This document shows positions 1 through 8,365 of a stretch of 64,000 nt of DNA, piece by piece. The position numbers and the translations under genes are program-made. The notes beneath the pieces were generated by a model. The model was not told where the DNA came from, searched no databases, and saw nothing but the letters and a program-made list of their open reading frames with translations. The stretch lies in the NCBI RefSeq assembly GCF_017874735.1, contig NZ_JAGGLV010000004.1:186001-250000 (forward strand). The letters are read 5' to 3'. This DNA comes from Paenibacillus silagei. Its GTDB lineage: Bacteria > Bacillota > Bacilli > Paenibacillales > Paenibacillaceae. Positions within the stretch are counted from its first letter, which is position 1; every line of letters begins with the position of its first letter.

Positions 1-27
1 CCGGAGTAAGGTTACACATCACAGCCT

Positions 28-76
28 TATGCCGAAGAAAGGCCTTGCACAGCTTGGCAGGCCCTCCTTTGGCATA
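28..76 (-). terminator. possible hairpin downstream of YheC/D gene
   Basis: TATGCC near 29 can pair with GGCATA near 71, and the inner AAAGGCC and GGCCCTCCTTT segments can partly extend the stem. It lies immediately 3' of the minus-strand YheC/D gene. There is no clear U-tract, so this is only a possible terminator. Confidence 0.3.
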
Positions 77-81
77 TCGTA

Positions 82-837
82 TTATTTGGTCAAGCCCACA
101 CGCCGGTAACGCATCACTCTGCGGTACATGGATTTATCCTTCAGCTGATTAAAAATGTAGGGATCGGGATTCATATTCACTTCAATGATCCACGGCTTCA
201 GTGAGTGGTCTAGTCCGACATCTACACCGAATTGCCGGTGGTGCGGATAAGTCTTTTTCAGTTGCCGCGCTATGCGTGTGCCCAGCCGGTTCATTTCCCC
301 CTTAAGCTGCACAAGCTGCTGCGCAGACAGATGGGTAGAGAGCAAATGCTCCACTGCGGTCGGTTTGCCGCCGCTGTGGTAATTGGTCACAATTTTGCGC
401 GGATGCCCCAGCCGCCCGATAATCCCCGTAGCTTCCCATACGCCCTTGGGACTGAGCTGCACCATCACCCGGATATCGAAACGGCGCCCGTGATGCTTCA
501 GCAGATGGATACCTTTTTGCAGCAGATAACTCCTCTTCCCGATTCTTGTCGCCAGACTGTGATGAAAAGCCTCAAACGTAGCGAAACGGCGCACGGTCTC
601 CTCATACTGATACATATATCCCTGCCGGTCCTTCCACTCCGCGCGGATCACGCCCATGCCATACGTTCCCCGTTCCGGCTTGATATAGATCATTCCATAG
701 CCGTGCATCATCTGCTCCAGATTACGCCTGTTAAATCTCCGGGTATCGGGGATGAACCCCTTAATACTCTCGTTCTTAAGCAGCAGTTGTGTCTTATACC
801 ATTTGCTCAGTCCTGAATGAATGGGTTTGGCTGTCAC
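82..837 (-). CDS. YheC/YheD-like ATP-grasp protein (spore coat associated)
   Basis: This 251-residue protein resembles the YheC/YheD family of Bacillus, ATP-grasp-fold proteins associated with the endospore coat whose substrate is not known. The sequence shows an ATP-grasp-like segment at residues about 50-62 (IYIKPERGTYGMG) and a C-terminal metal/ATP-binding signature near 216-225 (IIEVNMNPDP). Its length is shorter than full YheC/D proteins, so it is a compact member. The start is GTG at 837, preceded by an AGGAGAG ribosome binding site. It stands alone and diverges from a glycosyltransferase-like gene and a nucleotide-sugar gene, which could fit a role in spore-surface assembly, but that link is inference. 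The family assignment is fairly sure; the function is not. Confidence 0.75.
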   Translation of the reverse strand: MTAKPIHSGLSKWYKTQLLLKNESIKGFIPDTRRFNRRNLEQMMHGYGMIYIKPERGTYGMGVIRAEWKDRQGYMYQYEETVRRFATFEAFHHSLATRIGKRSYLLQKGIHLLKHHGRRFDIRVMVQLSPKGVWEATGIIGRLGHPRKIVTNYHSGGKPTAVEHLLSTHLSAQQLVQLKGEMNRLGTRIARQLKKTYPHHRQFGVDVGLDHSLKPWIIEVNMNPDPYIFNQLKDKSMYRRVMRYRRVGLTK

Positions 838-1054
838 TTATGCACTCTCCTGTCCGGGCTGGGAGCCAACGCTCCGTTTTAACATAAGATTACATATTCA
901 CTGCATCCTATGCCGCCGGAGGTGCCGTGGAATATATCATTTGCCCCGTATAGAAAGATTAACTTGTGCGGGATAATTGCCCTCTCCATAGCAGCTCAGC
1001 AGGCATACGCTAGTGAAGACGATCAAATGTCAATATATGTATGGAGATGAATCT

Positions 1055-1870
1055 ATGTCCCTTGCTGCTGTAAGTGTAACCTCAAGCGCTCCACCGATCG
1101 ACGTCCTGATTCCTGCTATCGAAAAGGATCTCGCCACCCTCCCTTATGTGATTGATAGTCTTCGCCGTTATGTTCAGCACTCTATCAGCAATATCTACAT
1201 TGTCTCGCCGGAGAATAGTAGAATCAGACAGCTGTGCTCCCGGAAAGCTTGCATCTTTGTCAATGAAACCACCGTCCTCCCATTCACCAAAAAAGCGATC
1301 CGCTATTCCTCCTCCCGCTGGAACCGGTCAGGCTGGCTGTATCAGCAGCTGCTCAAGATGAATGGGGATCAGGTGTGCCGTGAGAAGTATTTCCTGGTCA
1401 TTGATGCAGATACGGTGCTCATCCGTCCCCATCGCTTCCGTGCCGGCGGGAAAAGTATCTTCTATTGCCGCAACTGGAGCCAGCCGGAGTATTTCCGCAC
1501 CTACCGCAAGCTGCTCGGTACCCCTGCGCCTTCACCCAAGTCGTTCGTGACCCACTACATGCTGTTTGATTCCGCGAAGCTGGCCAGTCTCAAAAGAAAA
1601 ATAGCAGCCCGCCACGGCATGTCCTGGCACGCGGCTATTCTGCACTCTATCAACAAGAAGCGGCAGTTCGGCTTCTCCGAATTCGAGACTTATGCCAACT
1701 ACGTGTACAGCGCAGACCGCACCTCTGTGCTGCTCAAGAATGCCAATAATAAAGCACTGAAGACCCCGGCGGGCTCGCTGACTGAGGCGCAAATCCGGAA
1801 GTACGCCGGGACTTACCGTTCGCTCTCCTTCCACCAGCGCAAGGGATACTCCACTCCGGGCAAGCCTTAA
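1055..1870 (+). CDS. DUF6492 family glycosyltransferase-like protein
   Basis: The product of about 271 residues resembles DUF6492 proteins, which have a nucleotide-sugar transferase-like fold. The beginning reads IDVLIPAIEKDLATLP, typical of the first Rossmann strand of such folds. A DAD motif in VIDADTVLI near the middle could bind metal and nucleotide sugar. An ATG at 1055 is preferred over an upstream GTG at 1013 because GGAGAT sits about 8 nt before it and nothing like a ribosome binding site precedes the GTG. The stop lies 13 nt before the mannose-1-phosphate guanylyltransferase, so the two are probably co-transcribed and may contribute a mannose-derived sugar to a surface glycan. The donor and acceptor cannot be read from the sequence. 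Confidence 0.7.
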   Translation: MSLAAVSVTSSAPPIDVLIPAIEKDLATLPYVIDSLRRYVQHSISNIYIVSPENSRIRQLCSRKACIFVNETTVLPFTKKAIRYSSSRWNRSGWLYQQLLKMNGDQVCREKYFLVIDADTVLIRPHRFRAGGKSIFYCRNWSQPEYFRTYRKLLGTPAPSPKSFVTHYMLFDSAKLASLKRKIAARHGMSWHAAILHSINKKRQFGFSEFETYANYVYSADRTSVLLKNANNKALKTPAGSLTEAQIRKYAGTYRSLSFHQRKGYSTPGKP

Positions 1871-1883
1871 GGAGGCAAGAAAC

Positions 1884-3212
1884 GTGATGCATACTATTCT
1901 TCTGTGCGGCGGCTCCGGCCAGCGGCTGTGGCCTCTGTCCGGCAGCATCCGCTCCAAGATGTTCCTGCAGCTCCTGCCTGCACCGGGCGGGGACACAGAA
2001 TCCATGATCGGGCGGGTATGCCGTCAGCTCAGTCAGGCCGGACTGGATAAATCCCTGTTGCTCGTGGCCCATCAGGAGCAGGTAGCCCTCACGCAGCGGT
2101 ATACCGGAAGCAATTATCCGGTAATTGGAGAGCCGTGCAAGCGCGGCACCTTCACTGCTGCCGCGTTCGGCGCGCTGCACTTGCTTGCCACCGGAAAGGC
2201 ACAGCCGGAGGACATCATCTGTATCGCTCCAGCAGACATGTATGCGGATGATGATTTCTTCCGCCAGTTCCATCGATTCGAGGCACTTCTGCCCGATTCT
2301 GGGGCCGAACTCCTCCTGCTTGGAACGAAGCCTGCCTATCCCTCAGAGCAATACGGCTATATCGTCCCGGCACAGGAGGACGATGGCGGGTATGCTCCGG
2401 TACTATCTTTTGCAGAGAAGCCGGATAAAGTTAAAGCCCTGGAGTTGATGCAGGAGAAGGCCTTATGGAATTGCGGGGTGTTCGCTGCGCGGCTCGGCTT
2501 CCTGCTGGAGCATCTGGAGCGGCTGGGGCTGCCTGTGGAATTCGCAGCATTAACCGCACTGTACCCAGAGCTCCCGGTGCGCAGCTTCGACAAGGAAGTG
2601 GCAGAACGCAACACCAAGGCTGTTGTCGTAAGGCATGAGGGGGAATGGTCCGACCTGGGAAGCTGGGATACGCTGACAGCCCGGCTGCCATCGCAGGTTA
2701 TTGGAGTAGGCGGGCTATGGGGAGAATGCGGAGACAGTCACCTTATCAACGAGCTGGAGGTGCCGCTGCATGTCATTGGGGTCTCCGGTATAGTCGCCAT
2801 AGCCGGTCCCGAAGGCATCCTGATCGCAGATAAGAAGGACGCTAACACCATCAAGGATATTCTGGCGGAGAATTCAGTAACGGAGCCGAGGTATGGTGAA
2901 ACGGGCTGGGGCAGTTATACCGTGCTGGACCGGGAATCAGACGGCTCCCGGCTTGTCCTTACGGCAATGCTTACCCTGCTGCCGGGCCATAGCATACCTG
3001 AGATGACCTGTGATCATTGTACCAAGTCCTGGATGATTGCGTCCGGCCACGGTGAGGTACGGGTGGATGGGTGCGCAGCTGAAGCAGCGGCAGGCGGGAT
3101 CTATACCATAGCCAGAGGACAACGACATACGGTCAGCGCCTGGAGCGCAATGAAGCTCATTGAGGTGCAGATAGGCGAAGCGGGGGATAACCAGCGTAGG
3201 CAGAATCGCTGA
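1884..3212 (+). CDS. mannose-1-phosphate guanylyltransferase
   Basis: This protein of about 442 residues makes GDP-mannose from mannose-1-phosphate and GTP in the cytoplasm. It begins with the nucleotidyltransferase signature LCGGSGQRLWPLSG and has the FAEKP motif typical of guanylyltransferases. It also has WSDLGSWD before a left-handed beta-helix and cupin-like C-terminal part. AAGGAGG precedes tandem GTG (1884) and ATG (1887) codons; the GTG has the better spacing of 8 nt. It follows the DUF6492 gene closely and ends at a strong hairpin. GDP-mannose would feed mannose, fucose or rhamnose glycans. Whether it also has phosphomannose isomerase activity cannot be told, and the short C-terminal cupin makes that uncertain. 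Confidence 0.85.
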   Translation: MMHTILLCGGSGQRLWPLSGSIRSKMFLQLLPAPGGDTESMIGRVCRQLSQAGLDKSLLLVAHQEQVALTQRYTGSNYPVIGEPCKRGTFTAAAFGALHLLATGKAQPEDIICIAPADMYADDDFFRQFHRFEALLPDSGAELLLLGTKPAYPSEQYGYIVPAQEDDGGYAPVLSFAEKPDKVKALELMQEKALWNCGVFAARLGFLLEHLERLGLPVEFAALTALYPELPVRSFDKEVAERNTKAVVVRHEGEWSDLGSWDTLTARLPSQVIGVGGLWGECGDSHLINELEVPLHVIGVSGIVAIAGPEGILIADKKDANTIKDILAENSVTEPRYGETGWGSYTVLDRESDGSRLVLTAMLTLLPGHSIPEMTCDHCTKSWMIASGHGEVRVDGCAAEAAAGGIYTIARGQRHTVSAWSAMKLIEVQIGEAGDNQRRQNR

Positions 3213-3220
3213 CACAACAA

Positions 3221-3264
3221 AGAGATATCCCAAACAGCCGTGGCGGGCGGTTAGGGATATCTCT
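3221..3264. terminator. bidirectional terminator between convergent genes
   Basis: A perfect 11-bp inverted repeat, AGAGATATCCC and GGGATATCTCT, flanks a 22-nt loop. It sits between the convergent guanylyltransferase and Nif3-like genes, which is where a shared terminator is expected. The U-tract is weak. Confidence 0.6.
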
Positions 3265-3276
3265 AAGCTACGCTAA

Positions 3277-4071
3277 TTATAGGATTTGAAACACTGGCTG
3301 CTCTTGAATGTATTGTACCGGCACCTCCGGGAACTGACGGCTCAGCCGCGCCGCCAGCAGCTTCATTCCCGGCGCTTCGCTCTCGGCATGGCCGAGCATG
3401 ATGAGTCCCCTGTCCTTGCCCTGCCGGACCGCATCGCGGATATACTCAGGCACCTCCCATTCGGGCCCTTCACCGGCGATGACCAGATCAAGCGACTCCT
3501 GCTCATACATCGGGATGACCGAATGGCCATTCCCCCGGTAACCGACCAGTACCCCCACTCTGGAGCAGGTGGCGGAGAGGTTCCCGGCAACGCGGACATA
3601 AGGGATATTCAACTTCTGCTTCAGATACTCTGCAACCCCGGAAACGGTCATCTCAGGAATGGAGAGGATCGACACCTCGGGCAGATGCCTCTCCACATAG
3701 GCTTCCCATTCCAGCTCCTGCAGCAGTCCTTCCACGATCCCGTCCAGCGCATAGCGGTGTATCGTGTCATGGAAGCGGTAGATGCCTACCCCGCTGCTTG
3801 AAATCAGTGCAGACTTCTCCTGGTAGACGGAATCCTGCTCCAGCGCGCTACCGTGACCTTGGTGGCTATAAAATACACCTTCATGCGTGATCACCAGGTT
3901 GGCGCCAAGCCGGGCCGCCTGCTCCACTACATATTGCGAAGCGGCGAAGGCAGTCACGATTCCCTGCACTTCTGTTCCCGCAGCGTCCGGCTCAAGCTTA
4001 TCCACCGTATTCACGGGCAGCTGTATCCCTGCGGCTAAATGCTCCATCACATCACTGAACGTCAGTGCCAT
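3277..4071 (-). CDS. Nif3-like dinuclear metal center protein
   Basis: The 264-residue protein matches the Nif3/YqfO (GTP cyclohydrolase I type 2-like) family, which binds two metal ions and whose activity is poorly defined. Metal ligands are visible: THEGVFYSH near residue 62, HDTIHR in the middle, and LGHAESEAPGM near the C-terminus. AAGGAGGAG lies 7 nt before the ATG. It follows the alpha-glucuronidase gene by 30 nt on the same strand, so it is probably the distal gene of that transcript. It lacks the large insertion domain of some Nif3 proteins. Its place in a uronic-acid operon could be coincidental, as the family is widespread. Confidence 0.8.
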   Translation of the reverse strand: MALTFSDVMEHLAAGIQLPVNTVDKLEPDAAGTEVQGIVTAFAASQYVVEQAARLGANLVITHEGVFYSHQGHGSALEQDSVYQEKSALISSSGVGIYRFHDTIHRYALDGIVEGLLQELEWEAYVERHLPEVSILSIPEMTVSGVAEYLKQKLNIPYVRVAGNLSATCSRVGVLVGYRGNGHSVIPMYEQESLDLVIAGEGPEWEVPEYIRDAVRQGKDRGLIMLGHAESEAPGMKLLAARLSRQFPEVPVQYIQEQPVFQIL

Positions 4072-4101
4072 GATCTTCTCCTCCTTGATATTACCTATAA
4101 T

Positions 4102-6186
4102 TTAATAAATAGTCCGTCCCAATGCATCTGCAATCCCGCTCTTGCGGTAGAAATACGTATTGATCTGGTCGCGCCATTCCTTGGCATGAGCCGCCTGCCC
4201 CTGAAGGCGCTCCTCCACCTGAGTGTACAGGCCTTCTGCGATGCTGCCCTTCAGTCCGCCCCATGCGTCCAGCAGCCCCTCGGCACGCTCTGCACCTTCG
4301 AAATGCGTATCGTAAATATGCTGGATCACGGTTTTGCCGGAATGCAGCACATGAGTGTACGGCACATGATGGAAGAACAGCAGCAGCTCATCAGGGCATT
4401 CCTCCAGGGAATCATAACGTACGGCGTTGCTGCCCATATACTGGGCGCTGTACCCTGTGCCTGTCGCCACGGTCCGGTCTACCCCGATGCCCTGATGATC
4501 GGCATAGTGGTAGGTGCCCCACATTGAATATTCATAGCCGTCCACATTCGGGCCGTAGTGATGCTCGGGATTGATCATCCAGCCTACGCCAAGCGGCGAT
4601 GTATAAGACTCATAGATCTCCCAGGAGTCCAGCAAAATCCGGCTGATCACTCCGGCAACCGCTGTGTCCGTGCCGAATGTCAAGGCGATCCATTCGGCCG
4701 CAATCTCCTCCGCACTCAGCTCAGGATTCCAGGCCAGCCGGCCGAAGCCGTAGAGATTCGCCTGAGCCAGCAGATGGCCGGTCCAGTTGCGGTCATTGCC
4801 CACATTGGATACCGCCGCAATCCCGCTCAGGCGGTTGCCCCACAGTGATCCGTCAACGATCCGCTTAACTGGGGCCGGACCGCCCTTGGCCTGCGTATCG
4901 AATTCCATAATCTCCTTCCACTGCGGAACGAGATAGCAGACATGGCGCTGCTGTCCGGTATATTCCTGGGCGATCTGGAATTCGATCACATGGTTCGTCC
5001 GTTCCAGGGCACCGAAGAGCGGAGATACCGGCTCTCTGACCTGGAAATCCATCGGGCCGTTCTTGATCTGCAGAATGACATTATCATGGAACTGGCCGTC
5101 CAGCGGCTTGAAATGATCATAAGCCGCTCTGGCCCGATCTGTCTTGCGGTCACGCCAGTCCTGCTTGCAGTTGTATACAAAGCAGCGCCAGATCACGATG
5201 CCGCCGTAAGGCTCCAGGGCTTCCGCCAGCATGTTGGCCCCGTCTGCATGGTTCCGTCCGTAAGTGAACGGGCCGGGACGGTTCTCCGAATCGGCCTTGA
5301 CCACGAAGCCGCCGAAATCGGGAATAGCAGCATAGATGTCTGCGGCTCTCGACTTCCACCATTCCTTCACGCCGGCATCCAGCGGATCAGCGGTGCCTAC
5401 TTCCCCTTCATGCATAGGTCCGGCGAAGTTCACGCACAGGTACAGACGGATGCCATAGATGCGGAAGATATCCGCGATTCTGGCCACATCCGGCAGATAG
5501 GTGGAGATAAACAGCGTCTCCAGCGCATGAACGTTCACGTTGTTGATCGCTATAGCGTTAATGCCGGCGGTAGACATCAGCCGCGCATAGTCTGTAATTC
5601 TGTCCATATCCTTCGTGAACTGGTTATTCTCATACAGGAAGGATCTGCCGGAATAGCCGCGCTCCACACTGCCGTCGAAATTATCCCAGTGATTAATCAT
5701 CCGCAGCGAATTCACAGGATTCACTATTTCATCCAGATTCTCAATGTCCTTGCCGCTGGCAATCAGGCGCAAAAGATGGAAGACGCCGTATAACACACCT
5801 GCCTGGGAGGAAGCCCCTACAGCGATGCATTTAAGGGACTGGCTGGTTCGGATGGCGAACCCTTCTACTCCTACAGCTTGGACGGTCTCGTCCTCGAACA
5901 AGCCCTGGAGCAGCGGATGATCACCCGTGAAGGTGCCGAAGGCCACACCGAAATCTTCAAGCTGCGGCTTGGAGACAGCCTCAAGGTCCAATAGTGAGGC
6001 AATGCCTCTTGTCCATTCCTGAAGTGCAGCCTGGATGGTCTCCCCGCCTTCTGTAACGGATACTGCTCCGCACCATTTCGCATATTGCTTATATAGGGGG
6101 CCTTGTTGAAGCTTAGGATAGCTTAACCACGCATTGTATCCGCTGTCATATTGTGCAGCATACTCATTCCCGGATTGTTGTCTCAT
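4102..6186 (-). CDS. aguA: GH67 alpha-glucuronidase
   Basis: This intracellular enzyme of about 694 residues has the usual length of the GH67 family. It removes (4-O-methyl)glucuronic acid from short aldouronic acids released from glucuronoxylan. The sequence has the family landmarks: [31 protein letters not shown] with the expected acid Glu, and [19 protein letters not shown] containing the expected Asp and Glu pair. There is no signal peptide. The start at 6186 (MRQQSGNEY) is chosen because GAGGAG lies 8 nt upstream; two earlier in-frame Met codons lack a ribosome binding site. A TTGTATAC dyad just upstream matches the one in front of uxuA, so the same GntR regulator probably controls it. 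The released glucuronate would enter the uxu pathway nearby. Confidence 0.93.
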   Translation of the reverse strand: MRQQSGNEYAAQYDSGYNAWLSYPKLQQGPLYKQYAKWCGAVSVTEGGETIQAALQEWTRGIASLLDLEAVSKPQLEDFGVAFGTFTGDHPLLQGLFEDETVQAVGVEGFAIRTSQSLKCIAVGASSQAGVLYGVFHLLRLIASGKDIENLDEIVNPVNSLRMINHWDNFDGSVERGYSGRSFLYENNQFTKDMDRITDYARLMSTAGINAIAINNVNVHALETLFISTYLPDVARIADIFRIYGIRLYLCVNFAGPMHEGEVGTADPLDAGVKEWWKSRAADIYAAIPDFGGFVVKADSENRPGPFTYGRNHADGANMLAEALEPYGGIVIWRCFVYNCKQDWRDRKTDRARAAYDHFKPLDGQFHDNVILQIKNGPMDFQVREPVSPLFGALERTNHVIEFQIAQEYTGQQRHVCYLVPQWKEIMEFDTQAKGGPAPVKRIVDGSLWGNRLSGIAAVSNVGNDRNWTGHLLAQANLYGFGRLAWNPELSAEEIAAEWIALTFGTDTAVAGVISRILLDSWEIYESYTSPLGVGWMINPEHHYGPNVDGYEYSMWGTYHYADHQGIGVDRTVATGTGYSAQYMGSNAVRYDSLEECPDELLLFFHHVPYTHVLHSGKTVIQHIYDTHFEGAERAEGLLDAWGGLKGSIAEGLYTQVEERLQGQAAHAKEWRDQINTYFYRKSGIADALGRTIY

Positions 6187-6207
6187 GTCCATATCTCCTC
6201 TGCATAC

Positions 6208-6223
6208 ATCTTGTATACTAGAT
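6208..6223. promoter_or_regulatory. putative uronate-regulator operator upstream of aguA
   Basis: The 16-mer ATCTTGTATACTAGAT differs by one base from the perfect palindrome ATCTTGTATACAAGAT at 8249, in front of uxuA. It lies 22 nt before the aguA start, where a bound repressor would block transcription. The GntR/FCD protein encoded at 7485 is the natural candidate to bind both. Confidence 0.65.
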
Positions 6224-6304
6224 TTCATTCAGGTTCATCCTACCACGCAGCCGCAGCCCCGGAACATTGTCAAATCACGCTAATATTTACCCAAATCAAG
6301 CAGA

Positions 6305-6320
6305 ATCCTGTATACTAATA
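6305..6320 (+). promoter_or_regulatory. -10 region and imperfect operator copy for AraC gene
   Basis: ATCCTGTATACTAATA contains a TATACT -10-like box and matches 11 of 16 positions of the uronate operator. It precedes the AraC-family gene by about 50 nt. No convincing -35 was found. A weak third operator here is possible but unproven. Confidence 0.35.
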
Positions 6321-6371
6321 ACAAGTGTACATCCCTATCATGAGAACGCAAAGTATCAGGGGGCGATCCTA

Positions 6372-7277
6372 TTGGTTGCAGCTTTTGAACCGCCGGTCCC
6401 GGGGCAAAGCCTTAGTGAAACTATCATCCCGGATGTGAAAACCACGCTCAACCTGTTCGGCATGCATCTGCGCAAGGTGAGCGGGGAATGGGATTATCCG
6501 CAGCACGCCCATCCCCAATATGAATTCAATTATGTGCTTGAAGGAGAGCAGCTGCTCACCGTCAACAACCACAGCTACCTTCAGCGCGCCGGGGATCTGG
6601 TCCTCTTGAGGCCGGGCGACATCCACTCCAGCCGCAGCGGAAACGGCGGGGCCTTCACCTATTTTTGCATCCATTTCGATATTGATGACAAGCTGTTCAT
6701 TTCACTTCTCAGCCGGTTGAATCATGTATTATTCACCTCAGAGAGCAATGTTGCCCACAGATTAGGACCGCTCCTCAGCAGGCTGGTGGAGATTTCCACC
6801 TCCGGCTCCGGCAGCATCACGATCTCCCAGCGCATGAGGCTGCAGTCTGCCGTCTTCGAGCTGTTCGCCCAGCTCTGGGAGGTCTTCTCCCTGGAGGCTG
6901 ACAATTCCTCCCCGGGCACTTATGAGCGGATCGAGCTGGCCCACCAGATCCGCAGCCGTCTCCAGGGGCTGGTCTATCAGCAGTTCAAGCAGGAGGTACC
7001 CTATGACAGCCATTATGGCGTTGACGACATCGCCGCTGAGCTGGGGATCAGCCCTTCGCACTGCTACCGGGTCTTCCGCCAGGTATTCGGCCTCTCCCCC
7101 CGCGTCTACCTGTCTGAGCAGATGCTGCATGAAGCCAAGGTACTGCTGGATGACCACAGCCTGAGCGTCAGCCAGATCTCCGGCTTGCTCGGCTACCGCG
7201 ATATCGCCCATTTCAGCAGACAGTTCAAGCGCTGGAGCGGCCAGTCGCCGCGGGAATACCGCGAGGGCAGGAGCTAG
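6372..7277 (+). CDS. AraC family transcriptional regulator, cupin type
   Basis: The product of about 302 residues has an N-terminal AraC ligand-binding cupin (HAHPQYEFNYVLEG, then LRPGDIHS) and a C-terminal double helix-turn-helix (DDIAAELGISPSHCYRVFRQVFGLSPRVYL and the second helix pair ending SGQSPREYR). The likely start is TTG at 6372, 8 nt after AGGGGG. A TTG at 6267 is also in frame but lies upstream of the probable -10 box at 6311 and has no ribosome binding site. It diverges from the alpha-glucuronidase gene and probably regulates it or its transporter in response to a uronic acid or xylo-oligosaccharide. The ligand is inferred only from context. Confidence 0.85.
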   Translation: MVAAFEPPVPGQSLSETIIPDVKTTLNLFGMHLRKVSGEWDYPQHAHPQYEFNYVLEGEQLLTVNNHSYLQRAGDLVLLRPGDIHSSRSGNGGAFTYFCIHFDIDDKLFISLLSRLNHVLFTSESNVAHRLGPLLSRLVEISTSGSGSITISQRMRLQSAVFELFAQLWEVFSLEADNSSPGTYERIELAHQIRSRLQGLVYQQFKQEVPYDSHYGVDDIAAELGISPSHCYRVFRQVFGLSPRVYLSEQMLHEAKVLLDDHSLSVSQISGLLGYRDIAHFSRQFKRWSGQSPREYREGRS

Positions 7278-7411
7278 GCAGAGCGCGGAGCCTGTACAGC
7301 TGTATATCAAGTAGAAGCGGCTTCGCCGTCCTTTTAAAGGACGGTACCGTTTCAGCGGGAAATAGAAGGATAAGTTATCGTGTGCAACCTATAAGTTCTT
7401 ATATTTTTAGT

Positions 7412-7449
7412 AAAAGCCTGCCTCCATCGTTGATGAGGGCGGGCTTTTT
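7412..7449. terminator. bidirectional terminator
   Basis: AAAGCCTGCCTCCATC pairs with GATGAGGGCGGGCTTT around a short loop, followed by a T-run on the plus strand and preceded by an A-run. It sits between the convergent AraC and GntR genes. Confidence 0.8.
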
Positions 7450-7484
7450 GCGCTATTGCGGGCGGGGCTTGCTGAAGGCCAGCC

Positions 7485-8138
7485 CTATTTTTTGATATAC
7501 GTGGCGAAATGCTCCTGGAGGTTCTTGGAGTCGATATCCGCCCGCAGATGGTGGTGCAGCAGCTCGTCGATCCCGGCGGTGTCCCCCTGCACGATATAAT
7601 CCAGCAGCTGCTGGTGCTCCTGCCGGATGGCGGCCAGCTTCTCATCCTTCAGCATGTGCAGCTTCCGGTAGCGGATATAGTGCACATTGAACTGCTGGAG
7701 CACACCCCACAGGAATTCGCGCCCGGCCAGGCCGAACATGGTGCGGTGGAACTGGTCATCAAGCTGCAGGAACACCTCTGCTCCCTCCGCCTGCTCAATA
7801 CACTTCTGCTGCTGCGCAAGGTTGTCCCTCAGCTCATGCAGCCCTTTAAGCGGGATATTCCCGGCCAGCGATTTCATAATCTCCTTCTCCAGCACATTGC
7901 GCAGGTAGATAATCTGTTCCACGGACTCCAGGTCTATGAAGGATACGAGATTGCCTTTTTTGGGATAAATATCGACGTATTGCTCCAGGGACAGCTGCTT
8001 CAGCACATCACGGATCGGCGTCCGCGACAGCTGGAAGCGCTCGGACAGAGCCGTCTCACTGATCATCGCCCCCGGCTTCAGCTCAAGGGAGAGAATCTCC
8101 TGCTTGAGGTAGGCCATTATTTCTTTTTTGGAAGTCAT
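7485..8138 (-). CDS. GntR/FCD family regulator of hexuronate genes
   Basis: The protein has the FadR-type layout: an N-terminal winged helix (ETALSERFQLSRTPIRDVLKQL) and a C-terminal all-helical FCD ligand domain with DDQFHRTMF and later His residues that usually hold a metal. It diverges from uxuA, and a perfect palindrome typical of this family lies between them. It is therefore probably a UxuR-like repressor released by fructuronate, glucuronate or a related acid. The start is uncertain: ATG at 8138 gives 217 residues beginning MTSKKEIMAYL. A TTG 12 nt upstream is possible, and in-frame Met codons further upstream overlap a likely -10 box (TATAAT near 8176). No strong ribosome binding site is seen. 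Confidence 0.85.
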   Translation of the reverse strand: MTSKKEIMAYLKQEILSLELKPGAMISETALSERFQLSRTPIRDVLKQLSLEQYVDIYPKKGNLVSFIDLESVEQIIYLRNVLEKEIMKSLAGNIPLKGLHELRDNLAQQQKCIEQAEGAEVFLQLDDQFHRTMFGLAGREFLWGVLQQFNVHYIRYRKLHMLKDEKLAAIRQEHQQLLDYIVQGDTAGIDELLHHHLRADIDSKNLQEHFATYIKK

Positions 8139-8206
8139 GGAATAGACCAACTTTCTGTTCGGGATTGTTCTTCCCCCCATTATATAGAAAAGGGATATGA
8201 ATTTCA

Positions 8207-8235
8207 TTGACAAAGATGAACGCATATTCTATGAT
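8207..8235 (+). promoter_or_regulatory. sigma-A promoter for uxuA-uxuB
   Basis: TTGACA at 8207-8212 and TATGAT at 8230-8235 are separated by 17 nt, a near-consensus sigma-A promoter. The predicted start of transcription near 8242 is just before the operator at 8249, so a bound repressor would act as a roadblock. Confidence 0.7.
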
Positions 8236-8248
8236 CATTACGAATCCT

Positions 8249-8264
8249 ATCTTGTATACAAGAT
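8249..8264. promoter_or_regulatory. perfect palindromic operator for the GntR regulator
   Basis: ATCTTGTATACAAGAT is a perfect 16-bp inverted repeat between the GntR-family gene and uxuA. It lies at about +8 to +23 of the predicted uxuA transcript. A one-mismatch copy precedes aguA at 6208. Confidence 0.75.
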
Positions 8265-8365
8265 TGTGCCACATGTAACGCTGGTTCTGTAAGGTCAATT
8301 GTCACAAGGCTTCGAATGGTTATCATTTGTATTTATGCTTATCTTACTTAAGGAGGAAAATGATA

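Noticed and set aside
4942..5793. Frame of 283 codons opposite aguA
   Set aside because: A shadow of a conserved GH67 gene, without a ribosome binding site.
7326..7344. Palindrome CCGTCCTTTTAAAGGACGG as a terminator
   Set aside because: It has no U-tract, and a better terminator lies at 7412. It may still be a weak hairpin.
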